A DNA stretch of 64,000 nucleotides, taken from assembly GCF_001889605.1 (NCBI RefSeq), contig NZ_CP018171.1:4176501-4240500 (forward strand), written 5' to 3'. This stretch comes from Aquibium oceanicum (GTDB taxonomy: Bacteria > Pseudomonadota > Alphaproteobacteria > Rhizobiales > Rhizobiaceae). Below are positions 44,737-53,927 of the stretch, in pieces. Position 1 is the first letter of the stretch. The number at the start of each line of letters is the position of its first letter. The notes beneath the pieces were generated by a model. That model had not been told where the DNA came from, made no database searches, and saw nothing but the letters and a program-made list of their open reading frames with translations. The translations under genes and the position numbers were made by a program.

Positions 44737-45507
44737 TCATTCTTCCCACTCGACGTTTCCGTCGACGCCGATCATCTGCCCAGATATGCGGGCGCCCGCC
44801 GGCGAGGCGAGAAACGCGATCATAGCGGCGATGTCTTCCGGTTCCACCATGGTGCGCAGCGAGACATATCGCAGAAGCTGCCGCTCGTACTCGTTCCGGT
44901 CGACCCCGAGTGCGGACGCCTTGGCATCGATAACGCGATTGATGCGGTCGCCACGAATGGCTCCGGGAAGGATGGCATTGACCCTGATGCCGTGCGGTCC
45001 CAGTTCACGCGCGAGGTTCTTCGTCAGGCTGAGCACAGCACCCTTGGTCACCACGTATGGCAGTCGCAGGGGAAGACCGACTTTGGCACTGCCGGAGGAG
45101 ATGTTGAGGATGAGGCCGCTGCGTTGCGACTTCATGCCCGGTATCACGGCGCGGGCGAACAGGAAGTGACTCGTCAGGTTGACCCGGATGGACTCGTTCC
45201 AGTCCTGAAGCGTGATGTCCTCGGCATTCGCGGTCGGCCCGGCGATGCCTACATTGTTGACGAGAAGGTCGATACGCCCGCCGGCGCGGCGAACGATGTC
45301 CTCTATCGCGGCTTCATCTCCCACGTCGGCGGGAATGGTGTGGATGGCAGGATTGCGTGATGCCAGAACGTCCAGACCCTGCGCATTCACATCGCAGGCG
45401 AAGACCTGCGCCCCTGCCCCGGCCAAGGTAGCCGCGATAACCGCACCGGCACCGCCGCCGGCTGCCGTTACAATCACGATCTGGCCCTGGAGGAGCAATT
45501 CAGGCAC
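44737..45507 (-). CDS. Short-chain dehydrogenase/reductase (SDR)
   Basis: This 256-residue classical SDR has the cofactor loop TAAGGGAG (glycine-rich, about residue 15), NNVGIAG, catalytic Ser in ISSGSAKVG and YVVTK with the catalytic Tyr and Lys. SGQMIGVDGN closes the chain. It probably uses NAD(P) to oxidise a hydroxyl. GTG 45507 is chosen because the longer frame to 45570 would put a probable regulator site inside the coding region. It is the first gene of the locus 3 operon, divergent from GntR. Confidence 0.82.
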   Translation of the reverse strand: MPELLLQGQIVIVTAAGGGAGAVIAATLAGAGAQVFACDVNAQGLDVLASRNPAIHTIPADVGDEAAIEDIVRRAGGRIDLLVNNVGIAGPTANAEDITLQDWNESIRVNLTSHFLFARAVIPGMKSQRSGLILNISSGSAKVGLPLRLPYVVTKGAVLSLTKNLARELGPHGIRVNAILPGAIRGDRINRVIDAKASALGVDRNEYERQLLRYVSLRTMVEPEDIAAMIAFLASPAGARISGQMIGVDGNVEWEE

Positions 45508-45536
45508 TTGTTCAGCGCTTTCCCGTCCCGCCTCTA

Positions 45537-45591
45537 TCTGATATAGCAAAAACAGCAGAAAAGCAGCCATGTGTCAATTTGCTATCGCAGA
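45537..45591. promoter_or_regulatory. Inverted pair of GntR-type operators, SDR/GntR intergenic
   Basis: TCTGATATAGCAA at 45537-45549 and TTGCTATCGCAGA at 45579-45591 are inverted copies matching at 11 of 13 positions, 42 bases apart. They lie between the divergent SDR and GntR genes. The same sequence recurs before the hydroxyacyl dehydrogenase at 34878-34930, which links the locus to one regulator. Confidence 0.7.
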
Positions 45592-45724
45592 AAAGTCGCT
45601 ATTGTCCTGTGGTGGGAGGCAGGAACGCGATGCTTCCGATCCCAGGCCGCGCTTGCGGCTGCACGGTATCGAAAACGCATAGTGGCGCTGCATAGCCGTG
45701 GTATCGAGGGTCAGTGGAGGTGCG

Positions 45725-46429
45725 ATGTCGGAAGTGAACAGGCGGCCGGGTCCCGGTCGGCAACAGTCGCAGGCGCCCGAACTCGACGCGATCGATGCGA
45801 CGCTTGCCGAAACGGTCGAGAGGCAAGTCTACCGTAGCATCCGCCAGGCCATGATGAGCGGCCGCGTCGCGCCTGGTACATCCCTTACCAGCCGCTCGCT
45901 CGCCCAGGTACTCAGAGTCAGCGCGCAACCGGTGCGCGACGCATTGAAGCGTCTCGAAGCGGACGGCGTGCTGGAGGGGCGTCCGCAGAGCGGCTTCTTA
46001 CTTCGGCACGTTTCGCAACAGGAATATCGTCATATCATCGAAATCCGGCAGCGCCTGGAAGGGCTTGCCGCGCGGGTCGCGTTGGGCAGCATGGATACCG
46101 ATACCCTCGGAAAGCTCGAGCGGATCAACGAACGAATGTCACGCCTCGAAACCGCAAAGGAAGCGCTTGCCGAGAACTACCGCTTCCACTTCACCATCTA
46201 TCGCATGGCCGACAGGCCTGCGCTCCTGACCCTCATCGAAAATCTCTGGGTCCGCATGGGACCCGCTCTCCATCATCATCCCTACAAGATCAGCAGCGAA
46301 GAGACGATGGAGCGACACAACCAGATCATCCATGCTCTCAAGAAACGCGATGCGAACGCCGTCGAGATAGCGATAGCGGAGGACCTGGGCGCCGCTGCCA
46401 ATCTCGTCGTACCGCGATTGCCGCAGTAG
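45725..46429 (+). CDS. GntR-family regulator, FCD (FadR) subfamily
   Basis: This 234-residue regulator has an N-terminal GntR winged helix (residues 27-92: RQVYRSIRQAMMSGRVAPGT, SLAQVLRVSAQPVRDALKRLEADGVLE). The helical FCD effector domain (95-230) contains FHFTIYRM and HNQIIHALKKRDA, with Asp/His positions that bind a metal in this subfamily. Ligands are usually small carboxylates. GGAGG 5 bases before ATG 45725 sets the start. It probably controls the operons of locus 3 through the shared CTG-N6-CAG motif. Confidence 0.9.
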   Translation: MSEVNRRPGPGRQQSQAPELDAIDATLAETVERQVYRSIRQAMMSGRVAPGTSLTSRSLAQVLRVSAQPVRDALKRLEADGVLEGRPQSGFLLRHVSQQEYRHIIEIRQRLEGLAARVALGSMDTDTLGKLERINERMSRLETAKEALAENYRFHFTIYRMADRPALLTLIENLWVRMGPALHHHPYKISSEETMERHNQIIHALKKRDANAVEIAIAEDLGAAANLVVPRLPQ

Positions 46430-46495
46430 GTAGAGCGCGTCCCGCGATCGATGAATCGTATGGGATGTGAGGCCGGCTTTCGTGAGTGGTTCAAC

Positions 46496-46517
46496 ATCCA
46501 CCTCGATCGAGGTGGAT
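46496..46517. repeat. 22-bp perfect palindrome
   Basis: ATCCACCTCGA is followed directly by its reverse complement TCGAGGTGGAT, with no loop. It lies between the 3' end of gntR and the 3' end of the minus-strand tRNA-Thr, so it is downstream of both. It could be a bidirectional end signal or a protein-binding site. Confidence 0.6.
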
Positions 46518-46617
46518 CGCGGGGAGAGCACTGAGCGGGACGTAGAGCACGACGACGGTCCTCGGATACTGGGGACCGCCGGTCATCTGCGCAATTTGAT
46601 GTCGTCAAACTGGGAAG

Positions 46618-46693
46618 TGGTGCCGCTTGCGTGACTCGAACACGCGACCCCATCATTACGAATGATGTGCTCTACCAACTGAGCTAAAGCGGC
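46618..46693 (-). tRNA. tRNA-Thr (anticodon CGT)
   Basis: The minus strand folds as a 76-base cloverleaf including an encoded CCA. The acceptor is GCCGCTT/AAGCGGC, the D-arm contains AGCTCAGTTGGTAGAGC, and the anticodon stem is CATCA/TGATG with loop TTCGTAA. The T-arm is GCGTG/CACGC with TTCGAGT. Anticodon CGT reads ACG, threonine. No neighbouring tRNA or rRNA is seen. Confidence 0.95.
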
Positions 46694-47060
46694 CCGGCCC
46701 GGGGCGGTTTGCGCCTCGGGCGAAGGTGAGCGCGTGATACCGGCATCGGGCGCCGAATTCAAGCGGCAAGCCGCGACAAATCACCGTCGGCCTGCGACGC
46801 GCCGATCGACCGGGAACGGAGCCGTCGCCGGGAGCCCGCGAGGTGCCCCGCCGCAGCGGCTTGCCGGCCTCGCGATCGCAGGCCGCAACACCCAACCTAC
46901 CGCCGCCGGGCGGCCCTACCGGAAAGCCGTTATGTTCCGGTGCGGCAGAAAATCCTCCCTGTGCCAATGGACTCTTCCTTCCGCTGGAGTAATCTCCCCG
47001 GCGAACCTGGGGCGCATGGGCATGCGCCACCCACCCAGAAGGCAGGTCAGGAGGAAACTG
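46694..47060. other. Upstream region of coxS
   Basis: These 367 bases between the tRNA 5' end and coxS contain no gene I can support. An open frame runs in from 46734 in the coxS frame but lacks a ribosome site and family similarity before 47061. The cox promoter should lie here; I cannot place it. AGGAGG at 47048-47053 is the coxS ribosome site. Confidence 0.45.
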
Positions 47061-47549
47061 ATGTCCGAAATCGAAATGGTCGTGAATGGCCGCACCGTCA
47101 CCGGGAACGTCGAGGACAGGACGCTTCTCGTGCATTTCCTGCGCGAAAACCTCGGCCTGACCGGCACGCATGTGGGCTGCGACACCTCGCAGTGCGGCGC
47201 CTGCGTGGTGCATCTCGACGGCAAGGCGGTGAAGAGCTGCTCCATGCTCGCGGCCCAGGCGTCCGGCTCGACGGTCGTCACGATCGAGGGGCTGGCCGAC
47301 GGCGCCGATCTCCATCCCGTCCAGGCGGCGTTCCGCGAGCATCACGGGCTGCAGTGCGGCTTCTGTACCCCGGGCATGATCATGGCGGCCACCGACATGA
47401 TCGCCCGCCATCCCGAAGGCCTGGACGAGAAGACCGTGCGCTCGGAGCTCGAGGGCAACATCTGCCGCTGCACCGGCTATCACAATATCGTCAAGGCGAT
47501 CCTGGCGGCGTCGGAGACCATGTCGAAGGGCGCCGCCCGCGCGGCCTGA
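47061..47549 (+). CDS. coxS: Molybdenum hydroxylase [2Fe-2S] subunit, CoxS-type
   Basis: This 162-residue iron-sulfur subunit belongs to a CO dehydrogenase/xanthine oxidase family enzyme. The plant-type ferredoxin cluster ligands are Cys40, 45, 48 and 60 ([16 protein letters not shown]...C). The second cluster has Cys99, 102, 135 and 137 ([15 protein letters not shown]). It passes electrons from the molybdenum site to the FAD subunit. It heads the S-L-M order typical of form II enzymes. AGGAGG just upstream supports the start. Confidence 0.92.
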   Translation: MSEIEMVVNGRTVTGNVEDRTLLVHFLRENLGLTGTHVGCDTSQCGACVVHLDGKAVKSCSMLAAQASGSTVVTIEGLADGADLHPVQAAFREHHGLQCGFCTPGMIMAATDMIARHPEGLDEKTVRSELEGNICRCTGYHNIVKAILAASETMSKGAARAA

Positions 47550-47690
47550 AACCGCGACGGGGAGGAGGAGCGGCCGGGATGTTGAAGGCGCACCCCGAGG
47601 AACGGCGCAGGGTCGCGACGCGGGTCTGAACCCGCCCGACCGCCGCCGCAGGCCGCAACGGACACGAGAATTCCGGAGGAGGAGTTTCTA

Positions 47691-50042
47691 ATGGGCATCG
47701 AAGGCATCGGCGCGAGGGTCGCGCGCAAGGAAGACAAGCGGTTCATCACCGGCGCGGGGCGCTACGTCGACGACATGGTCGTGCCTGGCATGAAGCACGC
47801 CGCGTTCGTCAGGAGCCCTCACGCGCATGCCGAGATCGAGAGCATCGACGTCGCGGCCGCTAAGAAGATGCCCGGCGTCATCGGCGTCCTCACCGGCAAG
47901 GAGATCAAGGCCGACGGCATCGGCAACCTGATCTGCGGCTGGATGATCCATTCCAAGGACGGCACGCCGATGAAGATGGGCGCCTGGTCGCCGATGGCGA
48001 CCGACCGCGTGCGCTTCGTCGGCGAGGCGGTGGCCATCGTCGTGGCCGAGACCAAGGGCCAGGCGCGCGACGCGGCCGAGGCGGTCGTGGTCAACTACAA
48101 GGAACTGCCGGCCGTCATCGATGCGGTGGCGGCGCTTGAGGAAGGCGCTCCCCAGCTTCACCCCGAGGCGGAAGGCAACCTGATCTACGACTGGGAGATC
48201 GGCGACGCCGCCGCCGCCGACAAGGCGATCGCATCGGCCGCGCACGTGACGAAACTGAAGCTCGTCAACAACCGCCTCGTGCCGAACGCCATGGAGCCGC
48301 GTGCCGCGCTCGGCCACTACGACAAGGCCGAGGACCACTACACCTGCTGGACCACCTCGCAGAACCCGCACGTCGCCCGCGTGGTGATGAGCGCTTTCTA
48401 CAACGTCGCGCCGGAGAACAAGCTGCGCGTCATCGCGCCCGACGTCGGCGGCGGCTTCGGTTCCAAGATCTTCATCTATCCGGAAGAGATCGTCTGCTTG
48501 TGGGCTTCCAAGAAGACCGGCGTGCCGGTCAAATGGGTCGCCGACCGCACGGAGAGCTTCCTGACCGATGCCCACGGTCGCGACCACGTCACCGAGGTAC
48601 AGATGGCCTTCGATGCCGACAATCGCATGACGGGGCTGAAGGTCGACACCATCGCCAATCTCGGCGGCTACATGTCGCTGTTTTCGTCATCGGTGCCCAC
48701 CTACCTCTACGCGACGCTGCTGTCGGGCCAGTACGCGATCCCGGCGATCCACTGCAACGTGCGCACCGCCTACACCAACACCGCGCCGGTCGATGCATAT
48801 CGCGGCGCGGGCCGGCCGGAAGCGACGTACGTCATGGAACGCGTGGTGGAGACCGCGGCGCGCGAACTGGGCGTCAGCCCCGCCGAACTGCGCCGCAAGA
48901 ACTTCATCACCGAGTTCCCCTACCAGACGCCCGTCATCATGGCCTACGACGCGGGCGACTACGCCGCCTCGCTCGATGCCGCGATGAAGGCGGCCGACTA
49001 CGCCGGCTTCGAGGCGCGCCGCGCCGAGGCCAAGTCCCGCGGCAAACTGCGCGGCATCGGCATGAGTTGCTACATCGAGGCCTGCGGCATCGCGCCCAGC
49101 CAGGCGGTGGGTTCGCTCGGCGCCGGCGTGGGCCTGTGGGAATCGGCCGAGGTGCGGGTCAACATGGCCGGCACCATCGAAGTGCTGACCGGCTCTCACA
49201 GCCACGGCCAGGGCCACGAGACGACCTTCGCCCAGCTCGTCAACCAGCGCTTCGGCGTGCCGATCGAGCAGGTCTCGATCGTCCACGGAGACACCGACAA
49301 GGTGCAGATGGGCATGGGCACCTACGGCTCGCGCTCGGGCGCCGTCGGCATGTCGGCCATCGTCAAGGCGCTCGACAAGGTCGAGGCCAAGGCGAAGAAG
49401 ATCGCCGCCCACCTGCTGGAAGCCGACGAGGCCGACATCGTGATCGAGAACGGCGAATTGAAGGTCGCGGGTACCGACAAGACCCTTCCGTGGTTCCAGA
49501 TGGCGCTCGCCGCCTACGCCGCTCACAATCTGCCGGCGGGCATGGAGCCGGGACTGAAGGAGGGCGCCTTCTACGATCCGTCGAACTTCACCTTCCCGGC
49601 CGGCTGCTACATCTGCGAGGTCGAGGTCGATCCCGACACAGGCACGACCGAGATCGTCCAGTTCGTGGCCGCCGACGATTTCGGCAACATCATCAACCCG
49701 ATGATCGTCGAGGGCCAGGTGCATGGCGGCATCGCCCAGGGCGTCGGCCAGGCGCTGCTGGAAGGATGCCGGTACGACCAGTCGGGCCAGCTGATCACCG
49801 CGAGCTACATGGACTACACCATGCCGCGCGCCGGCGACCTGCCGTCGTTCACCGTGTCGACTTCGAACACCCCCTGCCCCGGCAATCCGCTCGGGATCAA
49901 GGGCTGCGGCGAGGCTGGCGCGATCGGCTCCCCGCCGGCCGTCATCAACGCGGTCACCGATGCGATCGGCAACAATGATCTGACCATGCCCGCGACGCCG
50001 CTGACGGTCTGGGCGGCGTTGAAGGCGGCCACGCGGCACTGA
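47691..50042 (+). CDS. coxL: Molybdenum hydroxylase large subunit, form II CoxL-type
   Basis: This 783-residue subunit binds the molybdopterin cytosine dinucleotide cofactor. The active-site loop reads AYRGAGR at 369-375, the form II signature; true high-affinity CO dehydrogenases (form I) carry AYxCSFR with the copper-binding Cys. The catalytic Glu is Glu741 in [28 protein letters not shown] is a cofactor-binding segment. The family oxidises aldehydes, heterocycles or other substrates, and CO oxidation by form II is doubtful. GGAGGAGGAG lies before the ATG. Confidence 0.9.
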   Translation: MGIEGIGARVARKEDKRFITGAGRYVDDMVVPGMKHAAFVRSPHAHAEIESIDVAAAKKMPGVIGVLTGKEIKADGIGNLICGWMIHSKDGTPMKMGAWSPMATDRVRFVGEAVAIVVAETKGQARDAAEAVVVNYKELPAVIDAVAALEEGAPQLHPEAEGNLIYDWEIGDAAAADKAIASAAHVTKLKLVNNRLVPNAMEPRAALGHYDKAEDHYTCWTTSQNPHVARVVMSAFYNVAPENKLRVIAPDVGGGFGSKIFIYPEEIVCLWASKKTGVPVKWVADRTESFLTDAHGRDHVTEVQMAFDADNRMTGLKVDTIANLGGYMSLFSSSVPTYLYATLLSGQYAIPAIHCNVRTAYTNTAPVDAYRGAGRPEATYVMERVVETAARELGVSPAELRRKNFITEFPYQTPVIMAYDAGDYAASLDAAMKAADYAGFEARRAEAKSRGKLRGIGMSCYIEACGIAPSQAVGSLGAGVGLWESAEVRVNMAGTIEVLTGSHSHGQGHETTFAQLVNQRFGVPIEQVSIVHGDTDKVQMGMGTYGSRSGAVGMSAIVKALDKVEAKAKKIAAHLLEADEADIVIENGELKVAGTDKTLPWFQMALAAYAAHNLPAGMEPGLKEGAFYDPSNFTFPAGCYICEVEVDPDTGTTEIVQFVAADDFGNIINPMIVEGQVHGGIAQGVGQALLEGCRYDQSGQLITASYMDYTMPRAGDLPSFTVSTSNTPCPGNPLGIKGCGEAGAIGSPPAVINAVTDAIGNNDLTMPATPLTVWAALKAATRH

Positions 50043-50066
50043 GCGAAGCGATCGGAGACGAAGAAG

Positions 50067-50870
50067 ATGTATTCCACAAATTACCATCGTGCGTCCTCGC
50101 TGGAGGATGCGGTCAAGCTCCTGGGCGAGGCCGAGGACGGCAAGGTCGTTTCCGGCGGCATGACGCTGATCCCGGCCATGAAGACGAGGCTCGCGGCACC
50201 CAGCGACCTGATCGACCTGCGCCATATCGCGGACCTGAAGGGCATCAAGGTCTCGAGCCGCGACGTCACCATCGGCGCCGGCACCACCCATGCCGAGGTC
50301 GCCGACAGCAAGGAACTGGCGGCCGTGTGCCACTCCTTCTGCCACATGGCGAGCCAGATCGGCGATCCGCACGTGAGGCATCTCGGCACGCTCGGCGGCT
50401 CGATCGCGAACAACGATCCGGCCGCCGACTATCCGGCCGCGCTCCTGGCGCTCGGCGCCACCGTGGTGACGAACACCCGCGAGATCGCGGCGGAGGAATT
50501 CTTCACCGGCCTGTTCGAGACCGCGCTGGAGGACGGCGAGATCGTCACCGCGGTCAAGTTCACCGCGCCCACCAAATGCGGCTACCAGAAGTTCCGCAAT
50601 CCTGCGTCGCGCTACGCGATGACCGGCGTCTTCGTCGCCCAGGGCGACGGTGGCGTTAAGGTGGGCGTCACCGGAGCGGGCGACGACGGCGTCTTCCGCT
50701 CCTCCGAGATCGAGGCGGCACTCTCGTCGAACTTCGACGCCTCGGCCTTGGATGGACTTACCGTCCCCTCGGGCAACCTGATGTCGGACATCCACGCCTC
50801 GGCCGAATACCGGGCAAACCTGATCGTCGTCATGGCCAAGCGCGCCGTGAAAATGGCCAACGGCGCCTAG
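50067..50870 (+). CDS. coxM: Molybdenum hydroxylase FAD subunit, CoxM-type
   Basis: This 267-residue subunit has the two FAD pyrophosphate-binding motifs of the family: [14 protein letters not shown] (near residue 32) and [19 protein letters not shown] (near 110). The C-terminal CO-dehydrogenase flavoprotein domain follows from 165 on. It transfers electrons from the [2Fe-2S] subunit to a quinone or other acceptor. It is 24 bases after coxL and is followed by a terminator. No coxG, D, E or F accessory genes lie nearby. Confidence 0.91.
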   Translation: MYSTNYHRASSLEDAVKLLGEAEDGKVVSGGMTLIPAMKTRLAAPSDLIDLRHIADLKGIKVSSRDVTIGAGTTHAEVADSKELAAVCHSFCHMASQIGDPHVRHLGTLGGSIANNDPAADYPAALLALGATVVTNTREIAAEEFFTGLFETALEDGEIVTAVKFTAPTKCGYQKFRNPASRYAMTGVFVAQGDGGVKVGVTGAGDDGVFRSSEIEAALSSNFDASALDGLTVPSGNLMSDIHASAEYRANLIVVMAKRAVKMANGA

Positions 50871-50899
50871 GCGCAGGCAAGAATCACTTCGAAGTCGAG

Positions 50900-50920
50900 A
50901 AGGCCCCCATGCGGGGCCTT
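50900..50920 (+). terminator. Rho-independent terminator of coxSLM
   Basis: An 8-base perfect stem (AAGGCCCC with GGGGCCTT), a CATGC loop and a following T-rich TATCGTTTTC lie 30 bases after the coxM stop. It ends the cox operon. Confidence 0.85.
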
Positions 50921-50955
50921 TATCGTTTTCCCCACCCGCGCCGTATGAATTCAGG

Positions 50956-50973
50956 GCAAATCGTTAGATTTGC
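50956..50973. promoter_or_regulatory. Inverted repeat upstream of the signalling operon
   Basis: GCAAATC and GATTTGC are perfect inverted arms around GTTA, in an AT-rich patch about 210 bases before the first gene of the operon. It has the size of a regulator site, but its distance makes the role uncertain. Confidence 0.4.
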
Positions 50974-51185
50974 AACTATCGTCTTCATCGAGATTCAAGG
51001 GCCGACTGCTAACGCTGGGGCAACGGTGGGGATCGAGGGCCTGATGGCCACGAAGGCATGATGCCGCTTCCCGCCGGCCGGCGCCGCCGGCATGCAAACC
51101 TCCCGTGATTTTAGCCGTTCCGCGGAACGATAGGCCTCGCCCGTCGCGATGAGCGGCATTGCCGAACCCGAAAGGTCTCCCTCGT

Positions 51186-51689
51186 ATGAGAGCCCTCCTG
51201 ATTTCCTGTGCGCTCGCAATGCTCGGCGCCACGTCCACGCTCGCAGCCGAACTCGGCCAGCCGAAGGGCACCGTCATCCTTTCCGTCACCGGCGCCATCG
51301 AGCGCACCAACAGCGGCGAGGCCGCCGAGTTCGACCTCGCGATGCTGGAAGAGATCGCCGGCCGCAGCGCCTCCATGCGCACGCCCTGGACGGATAGCGT
51401 CACCGAATTCGAGGGCCCCTATCTCGACGCGCTGCTGGAGGCGGTCGGGGCGCACGGCCACAAACTGGTGGTTAAGGCGCTGAACGACTACTCCGCCGAA
51501 CTGCCCCTCGAGGACGCGCGCGATTTCGAGACGATCCTGGCGCTTCGCATGAACGGCGAGACCATGTCCGTCCGCGAGAAGGGTCCGCTGTTCCTCATCT
51601 ACCCGTTCGACAAGAACCCCGAACTCTACAACGAAAAGTATTTCTCCCGATCGGTGTGGCAGATCCGCGAGATCGAGGTCGTCGATTGA
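51186..51689 (+). CDS. Periplasmic SUOX-fold (oxidoreductase molybdopterin-like) protein
   Basis: This 167-residue protein has a signal peptide (MRALLISCALAMLGATSTLA, cleavage near LAA|EL). The single domain resembles the molybdopterin-binding oxidoreductase fold (WTDSVTEFEGPYLDALLEAVG..., LKALNDY-type, GPLFLIYPFD, YFSRSVWQIREIEV). There is no cysteine after the signal peptide, so the cofactor-ligating Cys of sulfite oxidases is absent and it is probably not an enzyme. Its stop overlaps the kinase start. Such proteins next to sensor kinases probably act as periplasmic ligand sensors for them. Confidence 0.75.
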   Translation: MRALLISCALAMLGATSTLAAELGQPKGTVILSVTGAIERTNSGEAAEFDLAMLEEIAGRSASMRTPWTDSVTEFEGPYLDALLEAVGAHGHKLVVKALNDYSAELPLEDARDFETILALRMNGETMSVREKGPLFLIYPFDKNPELYNEKYFSRSVWQIREIEVVD

Positions 51690-53911
51690 ACACGCAGCTC
51701 ACAGCCAGCCAGGATGCCGTCCGCAAGGCGCGCGTAGCGACGAGATATCTGATCGCGCTCTCGCTCGGCCTCATGGTGGCGCTCGGCGGCATGTTCGCAC
51801 ATTTGTCGAACCGGCAGAACACCTTGCGCGACAGCATTCGCGAGGACGCGCTGTGGGCCGTCTACCAGCTCGACCGGGAAGCGCGGACCCTGTCGGAATC
51901 CCTCCACAAGCTTTCCGGGGCCCAAGACGACGACGCCCGGCAGACGCTGGCGCTGCGCTACGACATCCTCTATTCGCGCCTGTCCATCCTCGACAACAGC
52001 CAGTACGCCGCCTTCTTCGAGGACAATGACAGCATCGTCCGCAACCGGGCGCTCATCCGCGAGATGGTCCTGTGGATGGAGCCGCCCTTCAACGCGCTCG
52101 GCGCCGGGCAGGCGCACTCACCGTCCCTGCTGGCCCCGGTGGTCGAGACCCTGCCGCACCTTTTGCAGGTGACCAACGATCTGCTGACCTACACCAACTC
52201 GTCGGTCTCCTCCGACCGGGCGGAAGCGCGCGAAGAGGTCATGCGCCTACAGCGGATGTCGGCAATGATCGTGGTGGCCCTCACCCTTTCGATCGGACTT
52301 CTGGTGCTCAACCTCCGGCAGCAGGTCGCACACGTCAAGAAGGCCAGCGTGGAGCTGGAGAACATCGCCGCGAAGCTGTCCGATGCCTACAGCGCCGCGG
52401 AAGCCGGCAATCGTGCGAAGTCGCAGTTCATGGCGACGATCGGCCACGAGATCCGCACGCCGCTCAACGCCATCCTCGGCATGGCCGAACTGCTCGGCCA
52501 TGCGCGTCTCGAGGAGGAGGACAAGGCAAACGTGCGCGTCATCACCAGTTCGGGAACCGCGCTGCTGGAGATCATCAACGAAATCCTCGATTTCGCCAAG
52601 CTGGAGCATGGCGACACGCCGCCCGAAAGCGTCCCCTTCGACGCGAGGGAACTCGTAAAGGACGCCATGCGGGTCATGGACGGCCGCGCACGCGAACAGG
52701 GAAACGAACTTTCGTGCGCCTGCGCGACACTCGGCGGCGACGGATGGTACCTCGGCGATCCCGCCAGGCTGCGGCGGGTCGTGCTGAACCTGCTCAGCAA
52801 CGCGGTGAAGTTCACCGATCAGGGCAAGGTCGTAGCGCGAGTCGAGGAAAAACGTGACGGCGCGGGCGGATTGCGCCTGCGCTTCAGCGTTTCGGACACC
52901 GGCATCGGCATCCCCGAGGACGCCCGCCACCGGCTCTTCAATGCCTTCAGCCAGGTCGACGGCACGATCAGCCGCCGATACGGGGGGACGGGCCTCGGGC
53001 TCGCCATCTGCAAGCGCATCGTGGAGGAGATGTCCGGAGAAATCGGCGTCGACAGCACGCCTGGGAGGGGAAGCACCTTCTGGTTCGAGGTTCCGGCGGT
53101 GGCGACCGTCGCATCGCCCGCGGCGCCGGTCGCGACATCGGAACGATCCGACCCGCTGCCGATCCTGCGTATCCTCCTGGTCGAGGACAACCTCGTGAAC
53201 CGGCAGGTGGCGGTGAAATTCCTGGAGATGCTGAACCAGTCGGTCGAGATCGCCGTCGACGGCGAGCAGGCCGTCCGCATGTGTTCGCGGGACAGGTTCG
53301 ATCTTATCCTGATGGACATGCAGATGCCCCTCATGGACGGCATCGCGGCGACCCGTGCGATCCGCGCGGCGGGCGACTGGCGCGCGCTCGTCCCCATCAT
53401 TGCGATGACGGCCAGCGCTTCCGAGACGGATCGCTCTCTGTGCCGCGACGCCGGGATGAGCGGTTTCGAAGCCAAGCCGATTTCCTCGGCGAAGCTCGCA
53501 GCCCTCATCCGCGCCTACGGGGCGTCAGGTTCGTCCGCGCTGCCGGCGCATGGAACCGCCGGCGCGGGCGCGCCGCCGAATGCAGCGTCTACGCCCGATC
53601 GCGACCAAGCGCGGGTCGACGAACTTGTCGAGGCGGTCGGCCGCGAGGCCTTCGACGCCTTGGTCGAAGTCTTCTTCGCCGATACCTCCGCTCTCCTTGC
53701 TGATCTCGCCCGCGCGATGAAGACGCACGATCTCGAGCTCTTCGACCGGTCACTTCACTCCCTCAAGGGCTCGGCGTCCAATCTCGGCTTCGTCAAATGC
53801 GCCGACCTCGCCGAAGAACTGCGGTCGGCACGGCTGAGCGAGGTCGCCGTCTCTCGGATGGCGGCGGAGATCGCCCGGCTGAGCGAGGAACGTTCCGCAT
53901 GTGCCGCATGA
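51686..53911 (+). CDS. Hybrid sensor histidine kinase, HK-REC-Hpt
   Basis: This membrane-bound hybrid kinase has 741 residues from TTG 51686. TM1 is at about 19-38, a periplasmic domain of about 150 residues follows, and TM2 is near 193-211. Next come a HisKA with phospho-accepting His254 in GHEIRTPLNAILGM, the HATPase with N and G boxes (LNLLSNAVKF, GGTGLGLAI), REC with Asp544 in LMDMQMPLMDG, and Hpt with His691 in LHSLKGSASNLGF. TTG 51686 has GAGG 8 bases upstream and overlaps the upstream stop; a GTG at 51656 is also open. It probably receives a signal from the SUOX-like protein and passes phosphate to the downstream REC-HD-GYP protein. Confidence 0.9.
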   Translation: MNTQLTASQDAVRKARVATRYLIALSLGLMVALGGMFAHLSNRQNTLRDSIREDALWAVYQLDREARTLSESLHKLSGAQDDDARQTLALRYDILYSRLSILDNSQYAAFFEDNDSIVRNRALIREMVLWMEPPFNALGAGQAHSPSLLAPVVETLPHLLQVTNDLLTYTNSSVSSDRAEAREEVMRLQRMSAMIVVALTLSIGLLVLNLRQQVAHVKKASVELENIAAKLSDAYSAAEAGNRAKSQFMATIGHEIRTPLNAILGMAELLGHARLEEEDKANVRVITSSGTALLEIINEILDFAKLEHGDTPPESVPFDARELVKDAMRVMDGRAREQGNELSCACATLGGDGWYLGDPARLRRVVLNLLSNAVKFTDQGKVVARVEEKRDGAGGLRLRFSVSDTGIGIPEDARHRLFNAFSQVDGTISRRYGGTGLGLAICKRIVEEMSGEIGVDSTPGRGSTFWFEVPAVATVASPAAPVATSERSDPLPILRILLVEDNLVNRQVAVKFLEMLNQSVEIAVDGEQAVRMCSRDRFDLILMDMQMPLMDGIAATRAIRAAGDWRALVPIIAMTASASETDRSLCRDAGMSGFEAKPISSAKLAALIRAYGASGSSALPAHGTAGAGAPPNAASTPDRDQARVDELVEAVGREAFDALVEVFFADTSALLADLARAMKTHDLELFDRSLHSLKGSASNLGFVKCADLAEELRSARLSEVAVSRMAAEIARLSEERSACAA

Positions 53912-53927
53912 TCAGGAAGGTAGTGTA

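Larger units (their letters stand above)
50871..51185. other. Intergenic region between coxM and the signalling operon
   Basis: These 315 bases hold the coxSLM terminator (50900-50920) and an 18-base inverted repeat at 50956-50973. The promoter of the signalling operon should follow. I see no small gene in it. Confidence 0.5.

Noticed and set aside
48687-50795. 702-codon open frame on the minus strand across coxL and coxM
   Set aside because: It is antisense to two strongly supported molybdenum hydroxylase genes. Its product is His/Asp/Gly/Arg-rich without any family motif, as expected for a shadow frame in GC-rich DNA.
47061-50870. True (form I) CO dehydrogenase
   Set aside because: The active-site loop is AYRGAGR rather than AYxCSFR, and the order is S-L-M rather than M-S-L, so I call form II of unknown substrate.
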